DNA of 64,000 nucleotides from NCBI GenBank assembly GCA_018398585.1, contig JAGTTD010000013.1, positions 7,536,492 through 7,600,491 on the forward strand, given 5' to 3'. The notes beneath the pieces were generated by a model. The model did not search any database, was not told the origin of the DNA, and worked only from the letters and a program-made list of their open reading frames with translations. The DNA is from Simmondsia chinensis (taxonomy: Eukaryota > Streptophyta > Magnoliopsida > Caryophyllales > Simmondsiaceae). Each line of letters begins with the position of its first letter. Position 1 is the stretch's first letter. Below are positions 35,350 through 45,814 of this stretch, one piece after another. A program made the translations under genes and the position numbers.

Positions 35350-36623
35350 CCATCGAGCCTCAATAACAATAATAGGTCCAATATACAAGGGCCACAAAAA
35401 CAAAAGAAAAGATGAAAAGAGCAAGACGTCAAGCCTAGGTGCTGCATACACCTATGACATAAACAATATCTGGGAAATTCAAACACAAAGCAGAGGCTCA
35501 GAACCCAATCCTCATCGAAATGCTCCAAAACAAGTCATCTTTCCCTCACCTCTCATTATCAAAGACCATCTTATTTCTCTTATTCCAAATATATAACCAA
35601 TGAGGTAACAAAGAACATCAACACGCACACTTTTTTTTGGAATTTACTTGCTAAGGTCCATTGGTCAAAGAGATCTCTAATCGACCCAAAGCAAACCAAT
35701 TGAAAGCCCCACCAGTTCAATAGATGAGACCATAAAGCCCAACTTACATCTAATAAAGAGATGGTCCAAATCCTCTAGCTCAACCATACAAAGGGCACAT
35801 TTCAGATTTCCATAATCAATAATACCCATCCTATAAAGTTCATTTTTCATACCCAATATTTCAAGTAGAACAAGCCACACAAGTAACTAGATCTTCAAGG
35901 GAGTTAGGTCTTTCTAGATAGTACACAACAATTTATCCACTAAAGAGAGCTAAAAATGATTAGATGATACCTTTTAGGTTAACGATTTGAAAGAGAACGC
36001 ACCGTCTTTTCCAAATTGCCAAACCGACCTCTAATATTTCATGAGGCCTCGGCTGCATTGATAACAACATTGCAAAGAACTCCTCGACTTGGTTGGACTC
36101 ACTTGATAGGAAATTTCTTCACTAATTAAAGTTCATCTCCATGAAAGGCCTTCCCAAATTTCTATTTCCAAGATTGCATGATGTTTCTTGAGTGAGATGA
36201 GGTAAGTTGTCAAAAGATGACTTTAAGTTTTGCATCGGAGATCTAGTTATCCTTCCAGAATTTGATATTGTCACCAGTATCTAGTCTAAAACGCTGATTT
36301 TCCACCAAACACCAACCTCTTTGCCAATAGTCTCCAAGTGAAAGAGCTCTTCAACCCCTTGAATTGATTTAATGATTTTCTTCAAAACGGTATCGCCTTC
36401 AAATGAATATCTCCATCACGATTTAAAAAGTACAGCGACATTCTGCCAAAGCTCACCCACTCCAAGCCCACCCAAGTACCTCGATCTTTGAATCAAATCC
36501 CACGTAACTAAAAGAAATTCCTTTGGATCGTAATGATTCTCATAGCAACCGCTTTTGGTAATTTAAAAATCAATAGCTAGTACGTAAGGAGGCCATTCAA
36601 ACAAAATGTAATTAAAACTAACC
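35350..36623 (-). pseudogene. L1-type LINE fragment, 3' part (RT end, zf-RVT, 3' UTR)
   Basis: On the minus strand, directly after the LARD, decayed frames read KLPKAVAMRIITIQRNFF then YLGGLGVGELW (36480-36445), the usual C-terminal RT region of plant L1 proteins. The zf-RVT zinc-binding block with YRMGIIDYGNLKCALCMVEL and DHLFIRCKLG follows (35820-35730), then a T-rich 3' untranslated region down to about 35350. Stops and frameshifts are frequent. The upstream half continues on the other side of the LARD at 39015-39190. Confidence 0.75.
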
Positions 36624-36999
36624 TGTTACGATTGGAGACCGATGATATTCTAAACCGTTAATTCATGACTGGATTTATTGGAGCCTAATGATGGTGAATC
36701 TTGGGCTGCCGGGAGTTATGAATGTAGAGGCCTATAAATAGGGACCTCTTGTATATGGTTTAGGTATGGGGTTGAAAGCAAGAAACTAAAGATGTAGTTC
36801 AGTGGGAGGTAGAGTGTGAGTGAGAAACTCTGTTGTAATACCTTTGTTATAATAGTGAAATTATGTTGCTCCCCCTCCGTGGATGTAGGCTTTGGCTGAA
36901 CCACGTAAATTCCGGTGTCCAATATTTTTCCCATTCCCGTTTATTTCCGCGTTCACTATTTCGATTTAAGGTTCGGTAAATTAGTGGGTGGTCCTAACA
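36624..36999 (+). repeat. 5' LTR of the LARD
   Basis: TATAAATAGGGAC near 36732 is the probable promoter TATA box. It ends GTCCTAACA before the primer-binding site. Confidence 0.9.
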
Positions 37000-37014
37000 A
37001 CTGCTATCAGAGCC

Positions 37015-38620
37015 CCAGGTGGAACCTAAGTTGGAGAAATAGCTGTTTGAGTGGGAGGAAATGACCGGTGGCTGGATGGTATTGTTCCCGCAAGGAACAA
37101 ATTTTTTAAAAAAGAAGGCGTGCGGGTGGCGCTTGGAAATGTGCACGGCGGCGCGTGGATGGCGTGTGAACAGTGAACGGTGGCGCGTGGACGAAGCGTG
37201 AATTGTGCTGGTGGCCCGTGGAGTACGTGAAAGGCTCGCGGCGGTGACTGGCCGCGCGTGGAGGTGAATGGAGGAAGAAAAAGGCTAGATCGGTGTACCT
37301 GGGTGGTAGATTGTGGCCAGATCTACGGTGACCATGTGACTCAGGGCCGAAAAAGCAAAGTGGCAGCCGCGGAGGTTCCCAGTGGTGGTGGCTCGGGGAG
37401 ATCTGGGGGTCCTTCATTCATGTCGGTATTCAGATCTGGTGGTTACTGTTCAAAACTACCAAGATCTGGTTGTTTTCAGGCTCGGTGACAGAGACCCGTG
37501 GTGTCGTCGGAAATCCAACCTCGGCGTTGATGGCCTGGAAGTCGAAGAGATCGACGGTGGTTGTCGGCATGGGGCTTCGAACGTGGCGGAGTTGAGCGTC
37601 TCGGGGTGGCCGGCCAATCCGACGGTAATGTCGATGGGGGCTGCGAGATTGACGGTGAAGATGAAGACAACGAGAGAGTGGGAGTTTAACTCCGGTGTCG
37701 GTGGTTGGCAGGTTCGTCACAGAAGACGACAATGCCGGAAAACCGATCTCGAGTGTTAACTGCAAAATCGAGGTCGAAGGTGAAGCGACAGCGGTGGCTC
37801 TCGACGAGGTCAGTCGCCGGATAGAGATGGCGGTTGTGCCCTGGTGAATCGACGCGGCGGAGAAGCGGAAACCCGGTGGTGGTTTCGAGTGAAGAGAGGT
37901 CGAAGATGCCTCTCAATGGCTACGCGTTCTTCGCCGATGGAGGCAATGACTGTGCCGGTGTAGAAATCCGGTAGTGGTTCTCGGTAGAAGAGGACCGGTG
38001 AGCGTCGTCGGTGGTGTTCAACACCGACGGCAAGGACTCGATGCTCCGATGGTGGTTTCGTGGTGGTATGAACGGTGTTTCTTGGTGGCTAGCGAGGTTC
38101 GTCGGTGGTCACTGCACAGTAAGTCAAAGGAACTTTGAGTTTTCGTGACAGTAAATATGAAAGTAACTACACAGTTACTGAGGGAAGAGAGAGAATCTCG
38201 AAGAGAGAGAAAGGAAGATGAAAGGACAGGGGAGAGAGATAGCGTCTGAGGAAGATGAAGCAGTGAAGATGAAAGGACAGTGACAGGAGAATTTGAATAG
38301 GCGCTGCAGTGAAATTTTTTTTTTTTTTTCCTGGTCTAAAATAATTCTTTGGGGGTTGGTCAAATTTAAGTTGACCAGAAAATTTAAAAGACCAAAAATT
38401 AAATCTAGGATTTTCTCTCGTTTTATAATCTGTCCGGAGTTCGGTTTTATTTTTCTTGGGTTCCTGTTAGTCAATGGGTTTAGGTTGACTGGCTGTTGAA
38501 GCAGAAAATTTGGACCAGGCCAAAAAAATAAAATCAGAACTGGCGCATGTTGATTGCGCGTGAGGGGTGTAGCATGGAGGATTATTGTTACAATGTTGTT
38601 TGTGATCCTCATCAGTCTCC
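37015..38620. other. GC-rich LARD body of unknown origin
   Basis: Markedly GC-rich between about 37100 and 38110 compared with its AT-rich surroundings, with overlapping open frames on both strands (61-125 codons) that share no family motif. Early on it repeats short blocks of the type 'ggcgcgtgga' (37110-37260). 38150-38290 is purine-rich, with duplicated 'gatgaaaggacag' blocks. The long frames look like a by-product of GC content. A captured host fragment or a structural packaging RNA are alternatives. Confidence 0.5.
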
Positions 38621-38631
38621 AAGTGGGAGAT

Positions 38632-39009
38632 TGTTAAGATTGGAGACCGATGATATTCTAAACGGTTAATTCATGACTGGATTTATTGGAGCCTAATGAT
38701 GGTGACTCTTGGGCTGCCGGAAGTTATGAATGTAGAGGTCTATAAATAGGGACCTCTTGTGTATGGTTTAGGTATGGGGTTGAAAGCAAGAGACCAAAGA
38801 TGTAGTCCAGTGGGAGGTAGGGTGTAAGTGAGAAACTCTGTTGTAATACCTCTGTTATAATAGTGAAACTATGTTGCTCCCCCTCCGGGAATATAGGCTT
38901 CGGCTGAACCACGTAAATTCCTGTGTCTAATATTTTTCCCTCATTCCCGTTTATTTCCGCGTTTGCTATTTCGATTTAAGGTTCGGTAAATTCGTGGGTG
39001 GTCCTAACA
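38632..39009 (+). repeat. 3' LTR of the LARD
   Basis: Direct repeat of 36624-36999, with about 22 substitutions (mostly transitions) and one 2-bp indel. Followed by the TAACC target duplication. Confidence 0.9.
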
Positions 39010-39014
39010 TAACC

Positions 39015-39190
39015 AACCACCCTCAAACAAAGTACTCACTTTCCACCGGGCTAACGTCTTCCAAATTCTGTCAATAACAAGCTTCCAAGTCTTGACTAGT
39101 TAAGATTCCCCCCAAGCGGAATACCTAGATAAATGGAGGGAAGTTTCACATAGCTGCATCCAAAGATCTTCTAACCCTTAGTGATCTTCG
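39015..39190 (-). pseudogene. L1-type LINE fragment, upstream half
   Basis: The minus strand reads SIYLGIPLGGN, a frameshift, then KTWKLVIDRIWKTLARWKVS and GGWL, which is the plant L1 RT region just upstream of the piece at 36623. It is interrupted exactly at the LARD target site. Confidence 0.75.
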
Positions 39191-39319
39191 ACACAGATCA
39201 AGCTACACTTATTATCTGTAAATGTATATACGTATATATAACTCGCTTTCAAAGTTTACTATCATCATTATCTTAACTTGGTAGGATTATACTTTGAACC
39301 AAGCCAAGAAGCATAAAGA

Positions 39320-39321
<2 letters not shown>

Positions 39322-39367
<46 letters not shown>
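39322..39367. repeat. Poly-G run of 46 bases
   Basis: An uninterrupted G tract following 'aagaga', with a T run of 38 bases at 39442-39479 a little downstream. Could form G-quadruplexes. Its length may not be exact, because homopolymers are error-prone in sequencing. Confidence 0.9.
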
Positions 39368-39437
39368 CGCTGTATTTGGACCATCAAGTTCTAAAGACAA
39401 TGATAGGGTGATGGAAAAATAAACGAAGAAATAAAGT

Positions 39438-39480
<43 letters not shown>

Positions 39481-39661
39481 AAAAGGTTGGCTGACATTTT
39501 ATGAAGTCATTGTCATTGCGTAGGTTGATTATGTCAAAATTTGCATCCCATTTTTGGCTTCGGCGTAACTCTTTCACATGAAATCCCTTTACTTCGTACT
39601 AAAGCTTAATGCATGTCATTAGGAAGACAGGGAAAAAGATATAGTTACGAGGGTAACCAAC

Positions 39662-39907
39662 TGCAATATTTTTAATATCTTAAGGGCTCCCGTTTGAGTA
39701 GGCTCTGAGGGGTGGATATACGCAGTCTTCCTCCTTTTGGGTGTTACCCTAAAAATAGACTGTTTCGGAGAACTCCCAACCTGAGGAGTACGACACGAGG
39801 ACTTCCCAAGAGGTCACCCATCATGGTACTTGTCTCGCCCAAGCACACTTAAATTTGGAGTTCTAATGGGATCTGGTGCTTGCATGTTGATACTCTCTTA
39901 GGTCCAG
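39662..39907 (-). mobile_element. 5S-rRNA-headed SINE, copy 1
   Basis: On the minus strand, 39897-39791 aligns with plant 5S rRNA from about nucleotide 10 to 115, including GATCCCATTAGAACTCC, GTGCTTGGGCGAGA and GGGTGACCTCTTGGGAAGTC. It is followed directly by the RTE/Au-type tail (39789-39670: 'ctccgaaacag', 'gactgcgtatatccacccc', 'cgggagccctta'). The A-box equivalent is at 39857-39841 and the C-box at 39820-39801, so a 5S-type Pol III promoter is internal. GGGTAACCAAC (39651-39661) and GGGTAATCAAC (39908-39918) flank it as a probable 11-bp target duplication with one mismatch. The RNA cannot be normal 5S rRNA, because the tail is fused to it and several core bases are changed. Confidence 0.88.
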
Positions 39908-39918
39908 GGGTAATCAAC

Positions 39919-40297
39919 TGTTAGGGTATTATTTATCTCAAAATTATTATTATTTTGATAAGATTTAGATTTGAATTAGGTGAGATTTGAATGAGATTAA
40001 GTTACCTAATCTGATTATGATTAAGATTAGGTAACTTGATTATAAAAGGAAGTGAATCTTGATGGTTAGAGAATTGGGAGATATATAGAGAGAGTTCGAA
40101 ATTTGGGAGTATTGGGTTTTTGTTTCAATTAAAGATTGAAATTCCAAATTTCAAATAGAGAGTTTGGCGCTTGATTGAATTGTGGTTTTTCCTTCTAGTT
40201 GAGAGAAAGTTTTCCACATAAAAATTTTGTGTGTTATTTCATTGATTTTGTTCATTTTTCGCTTCTGCTTGTATTCGATTTGTGGATTTTTCCAACA
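39919..40297 (+). mobile_element. Solo LTR abutting the 5S-headed SINE
   Basis: Begins TGTTAGGG and ends TTTCCAACA, 379 bp, flanked by TCAAC (39914-39918) and CCAAC (40298-40302), a 5-bp duplication with one change. No partner LTR or body is present. It sits exactly at the edge of the SINE's target duplication, so it inserted after the SINE. Confidence 0.65.
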
Positions 40298-40302
40298 CCA
40301 AC

Positions 40303-42731
40303 CATTAACTCCCTTTCCCCTTAAATATAACATATCGTTACTTAGAGTGCGTTTGTTTCATCTTATTTCAGCATATCCATTTTAATAAGATCTGTTCAGT
40401 TAAGATCTGTATTTTTTTTTTTACAATGAATTGTTTGGTTGTATGGTGTAAAAAGATTTTTTTTTCCACATAATAAAGTGTTTGGTTACTAGTTTAAAAA
40501 TAAATTATCAATTATAATCACAAAAAATAACTTAATTATGTAAATCAATTAATAATAATAGGTATGAAAGAATTAAATAATGATTGGTCATGGTGGTAAA
40601 CTATGGTGAGTATCGTCACCCATTGGGTAAAAGTGTGGTAGTTCTGGATGGTGATAAAAAGTGAAAATAAGTTATTATGATAAAAATTTAATGCTAATAT
40701 GATCTTTTTATAAATATCTATGAATAAGCTCTGAAAAAGATCTAATTTTGCATCTTTTTTGCTTAGTCATAAAACATCTTTTTTATCTTCCTACTTAAGT
40801 TGTGAAAAAGATATATATTTTCTATCAACCAAATGCAAGCATTGTAATTAACTAGAGCTTTTTTACAGCTTTAATTACCCACTACAGATAGGGATGTTCA
40901 TGGTCCAAACCTGAATTGGACCGGACCGAAGACCAAAACTGGCGTCTTTTAAGATCAAAGACTGAACTGGTTACTTCATGGACCAGACCAGACTAGACCA
41001 ATTTTGACTGATCATCATTTCTTCTTTTTCTTTTATTATAAGTTGAATTTAGAACATTGTATCTTTATTGGACAACTTTAAAGGCGTATAATAAAAAAAA
41101 AAAAGAATAAAAAATATTAGAGCTAGGACAAAACAAAAAAAATATTAAATGATACCTCACCAGATATAACAACAGGAGTGGATCACAAGCAGTAGCAGAA
41201 TCCACTGCTTGTGAAGCAGTGCTCCTATGGCACTGCCAAAGAGAGAGCAGGGCCAGTCCTGACATTTCAGACTTTAAGTAAAATTTTTAAATTGGGCTCA
41301 TTAAATATAATAAATTATAAAAATTATGTTAACAAAATTTAGTAATATTAACAAATAATACTTTAAAAATAACAACTATAAAAATTCGGAGCCTCCTAAA
41401 ATCCGGATGCCTCAAGCAGTTGCTTGGGTTGCTTAAGGTTATGTTCAACCCCAGGGGCATAAATATATTAAAAATTATTTTTATTTGAATTAAAATTAAA
41501 AAAATTTAGAATTATTAGAATTTTAAATTACTTATGTGAAATAATTTTAATATATAAATTATTTATTGGATAATTTTATGTATATATGTATATAAACTAT
41601 TTTTAATTTATATATTTAATATATCTTAACTACTTGTCCAAAATATATATATTCACTTATAATAAACTTAAAAAATATTTATTTTCAAAATTAATGTATA
41701 TAAAAATAATTTTTAATTTCAATTTTGAAAATATGTTATACTTTAATTTGTTACATTTGTATATGTTATTTACATTCTATTTATCTATGTACATAATATT
41801 ATCAAAAATTAATAAATATATATATTAAATACATAAATTATGGAAATTATTATTTGAGTATCTTTAGATTTGACCATTTATTATTTAGATACACTAACCT
41901 TTTAAATACACAATTTAATATATTGAAATTTAAAAATTTTTCATTTAGGTAGCTCAAAATTGAATTTTAACAATTCTTAATTTTTTAACCCCCCTCCCAA
42001 ACCCCGGCTCTCTCTCTCTCTCTCTCACTCACTGCTTGTGGTCCACTCCCTACAACAACCCACCAAATGTAGCACCTCGCCATAGCAACTTATATTTATC
42101 AAAATTGACCCCGACAGTATCATATTACTCGATTTTTCCACTAATAATGAACAAAATTCTTCATAAATTAATTAGAAATAATTATGCATATAAGCCGTAG
42201 CAATATACGTAATACAATAGTTTATCATTAAAATAAATAAGATAATTTAATATAGGTATGTAGGGGTTACTAATTTTTTTACTAAATTTAAATCCAAATA
42301 TTATAAGTCTAAAATAGTTTTTTTTATAATCTCATAAAATATATAAAAGGCGCAACAACATTAATTGATTTTCGATCTAGTCTAGAATTTTAAAGACAGA
42401 CAATTAAATCAATCCGATTAAGACCGACATTAAACACCCCCCCCTTTTTTTTTTTGGTCATAACATATAAACACCCTAGCTATATAATAGATTTGAACTT
42501 CAAATTTGGTCCAATTAGACCAACTATAAGTAACCCCACATAACACCAGTAAAGAAAAATAACATCCATTACTTGCCCCATTATGCTAACAATACAACGA
42601 ACAAGACTTCATTTTGACCCCCCGAAATTCCACCTTTACTACCTTTCTTCTAGAAACTACCCCTCCCTAGCTAAGCCTACTGGCTGCTATCCACGTGCGA
42701 CTGCTGACGTGTCCTATGTTTTTCCGGACAT
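40303..42731. other. AT-rich intergenic DNA with MITE-like relics
   Basis: 40350-40850 has ends of the 'tttgtttcatctt ... atcaaccaaatgcaa' kind, and part of it recurs at 46050-46150. 41250-41460 looks like a widespread hAT-type relic ('gggccagtcctgac' ... 'gttcaacccc'). A CT microsatellite lies at 42008-42028. No gene supported. Confidence 0.35.
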
Positions 42732-42741
42732 TATTATGTGA

Positions 42742-42942
42742 TGGGGGTCCTCGGAAACAGCCTGCTGACTTCTCATGACGACTCGATCTTCAGAATAGAG
42801 GTCCTCGGAAACAGCCTCTCTTTCACCCGGAAGGGGGAATGCTGCGTACGTCCCCCCCCCCCCCCCCCCCCCCCCCCCGTCCCCCCAGACCCTGCTTCGT
42901 GTGGGAGCCCCTGTGGTACTGGAACTGCTGCTGTTGTTGTTG
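42742..42942 (+). mobile_element. Truncated Au/RTE-tail retroposon with 37-base poly-C
   Basis: TATTATGTGA flanks it (42732-42741 and 42943-42952). The sequence has two copies of 'gtcctcggaaacagcct', then TGCGTACGT, a C run (42852-42888), CCAGACCC, GGGAGCCCC and (TTG)n. It is the tail shared with the LINE at 27752 and the 5S SINEs, without a head. The C run sits where relatives have 'ccacccctcc'. Confidence 0.8.
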
Positions 42943-42952
42943 TATTATGTGA

Positions 42953-45251
42953 CGATGTTGATGTGGTGACCCCCTCCCATTTTTACTTTTTAATAAGTTA
43001 TACTCAATTTTTTAGAAATTAAATCTTAATATTTAAATTAATTTTTATTTTAAAATGGAAGAATGATGGATAATTTAATTTCAAAAGTAAAAAAAAATTA
43101 ATTTTACACTTCTCATCTGCTCAGGCCAATTCGGAATTAAGGGGCTTCAAGTATTACACATGAAAGTCTGATACAAAATATAACATCAACTATGCAAGGT
43201 TTTAAGTTAGATAAATAAAAATTATATTAAAATATTTCTTGCTTTAATTGAAATAATTTGTGACTTATATTTTTAAAATTACTATTTTAAAAGGTAAAAT
43301 ACTAAAATTTTAAAAATATAATATTGAGAAATAGTGTCAAATTATAAAAAATAGAAAAACAAAAAAATAATTTCAAATATTTTTAATCAAATTTTTAAAT
43401 AATTGGACATAATTTGGTATTAAAAAGTAGAAATGGGAGTGGAGGTCACCACATCAGTATAACTAATGCGATGACCCATGATCGTATAAAAATTTCTCAC
43501 CTCATGACACGGCAACAAGTATATTTATTTATTTATTTTTATTTGTCTTTTTTTTTTTTTTAAATAAAAACAGATAAAAAGTGAAGTGAAGTGAAGTGTA
43601 GGTTGAACCCAGACAATAACTTTAAGGGTGACGTCACTTGAGCAGCTGAGCTGCCTTCTTGACTAGGCCGCCATGACTAGTTTGACCCACGTGTGCTAAA
43701 ATTACTGAATTATATGATTGGGACCCAGTCGTGTCCCTTCTGTGACTCCAAATTTTATTATTTTTATTTTCAGTATTTTAAATTTATATTGAGAAAAAGA
43801 GTTATTTTCATTTCAAATTTCAGTTAAAGTAAAATTTGAAAATAAAAAAAAATAAAAACTGAAAAAACTATTACCGAAATATAGTCTTCAATTTTCTAAA
43901 TTTAAAAAATATACATAGAAAATGATATCAAACATGTCATATTAAAAGGGGTTTGTTTTGTATTATATTTTGTTTCTTTTTTTTTTTATAGAAATCAAAA
44001 TAAGTTACTAAAACTTTTGAAGAACCAATTGTCCCAAAAACTTATACTAATGGGTCAAAGGTCCAATAATAGTTTTATATTTTAACATATTCTCTCACTG
44101 GAATGCCCATTTAATTTAAAGTGTGGATATTGCAAAGATCTACCTTATATCTTCTACTTAAATCCTGTTAATATTGAAAATAGAGGTTTAATGTGGTTTT
44201 AAGAGTGTGTCAAAACTGTACTCTTGGAAGCATACTAGCAAATCATAGTTATGGCGCCAGGTATAGATGTGTCTTATCAAGAGGGAATCAGTAGTAAGTC
44301 AAATTCAACAATTATTGAATAGTTATAATCCAGTTTTAATTGAGTTAAACAATTGACTAAATTATCGGAAGAAAAACAGTAAATCTAAGTTGACAAATCG
44401 GCCAAGAGTAGTTTATGATATGAATTCTTAGCCTATCTCATATCGGAACATTATATATTCAGCATGACAATGACTTTAAGGAATTAGGCTATAAGCTCTC
44501 AATACATATTAATACTTAATTAGAAATTAGGGTAATGAAGTAATCTAATCGATTTCAAAATTTATACTTATAATGTTCTTTTATAAAAATGAATTATTTG
44601 AATAAACTTGTTTGATAAATATGAGTCATGAGAAATCACACATCATTCGAAGAAGATGTAACTTCTTAAACCATATTTAGATCGAATTTACCTTTTTCAC
44701 TCAATCATTAAAAATTAATAATAAATTAATTAATGGGTTATTTATTTATAACAATATATCTAACCAAATATGGCCAAAACTTGCTAAAATTGCTAACTTT
44801 TTACCAAAAGATATGGAAATTAAATTAAATTAAACATATGAAATGAATTTGTAAAAAATTAAAAGGTTGAAAATAGGACGAAATTAGAAAATTTAGTAGC
44901 ATCGTGGATAAAAAATGCTAAGGCCTTGTTTGATATGCAGGAAGTAGGTGCGGGAAGTAGACACTCATGGGAAATGCAAATTTTGGCCCTTGTTTGGTAT
45001 GCAGAAAGTAGGCACAATGAGGGAAATAGAAATTGCTTAGCTATTTCTAATTCCTTCTAAATACAAAAAGTAACTTACTTAGCCCTCTAAGTAAGTTCCA
45101 GTCATTTGTGTTTAACTGACCTCCTAAAAGAAGCTCTATTTTCTATCATGACAACCAAACAAGTTTTTCCTACTTGATTGGAAGTTAACACAAGAATTTT
45201 ACTCCCAAAAATATAAGTTCCTGCGGAATTCAATTCATGCGGCAACTATAC
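42953..45251. other. AT-rich intergenic DNA, no gene seen
   Basis: High AT, poly-A/T tracts and many stops. 44925-45165 carries a direct repeat of a 'ccttgtttggtatgcagaaagtagg' type block, with an inverted 'aaccaaacaag' at its end, suggesting a small hAT-like MITE. Not annotated separately. Confidence 0.4.
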
Positions 45252-45814
45252 TGATGCCGGTAATTTGGATCCCATATTGATGGATTATCAAAGGAAAGGC
45301 CAATATATATGCCCAAGGAGTTACTCCACCCATTGCCAATTGGTCTTGGAATGGAACCTCCTTTGGTCAGTATCATTGGTATCAGAGCCGTCGATCTTAC
45401 GCCGTAGATTGCTGGTCATATGGGGGCCGATGTCATTCAATGGTCTTATGGGGGGCCTATGCGTGACGTTTTGCAAAGTCTTGGGCCTTAGTTGACGTAG
45501 CTGTACAATCTCTCATTCCAAATCTCAACTGGTGACGTTGGTATTGCAGTGTTCGCTCGAAACTAGAATAACTCTAGTGCAAAGCCATGTCCATTGCGTG
45601 GTGGTAACGTTGGAATTGCAGTGTTCACCTAAGACTTGAAATTAGTGCAAAGCCAACTGGCGTGGATGTGAGATGTGGAGCGTGGTGATCTGATACAGGC
45701 AATATGGATCTTACATCGGTGAATTATCAAAGGAAAGGCCAATATATATACCTAAGGAATTACTTCACCCATTGTCAATTGGTCATGGAATAGAACCTCC
45801 TTTGGTCAGTATCA
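45252..45814 (+). mobile_element. TRIM (terminal-repeat retrotransposon in miniature)
   Basis: 124-bp LTRs at 45252-45375 and 45691-45814, both starting TGAT and ending GTATCA, about 87% alike by eye. The primer-binding site TGGTATCAGAGCC is at 45377-45389, and a purine-rich 'gtggagcgtggtg' precedes the right LTR. The 315-bp body is non-coding and contains a diverged tandem repeat of about 75 bp ('gacgttggtattgcagtgttc...gtgcaaagcca', 45532-45594 and 45605-45656). No target duplication is left. Old. Confidence 0.82.

Larger units (their letters stand above)
36624..39009 (+). mobile_element. LARD-type LTR element with GC-rich non-coding body, inserted in an L1 fragment
   Basis: LTRs at 36624-36999 and 38632-39009 (about 94% alike by eye) start TGTTA and end CTAACA. 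The target duplication is TAACC (36619-36623 and 39010-39014). A primer-binding site lies at 37002-37014 (TGCTATCAGAGCC, one mismatch) and a purine tract at 38621-38631. The L1 reading continues across the insertion, which independently proves the borders. The 1.6-kb body has no gag or pol similarity that I can see. Confidence 0.93.

Noticed and set aside
37106..37916. Overlapping open frames on both strands in the LARD body
   Set aside because: Long frames on both strands are expected from GC-rich sequence; no motif, intron signal or family resemblance.
39791..39897. A functional 5S rRNA gene
   Set aside because: It has several changes in conserved positions, a truncated start and a fused retroposon tail; no tandem 5S array or spacer surrounds it. 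The same holds for 47333-47440.
40350..40850. hAT- or Harbinger-like MITE
   Set aside because: The ends look suggestive, but neither clear terminal inverted repeats nor a target duplication could be fixed.
41250..41460. hAT-type relic ('gggccagtcctgac')
   Set aside because: It resembles a common plant repeat, but borders and duplication are too degraded to annotate.
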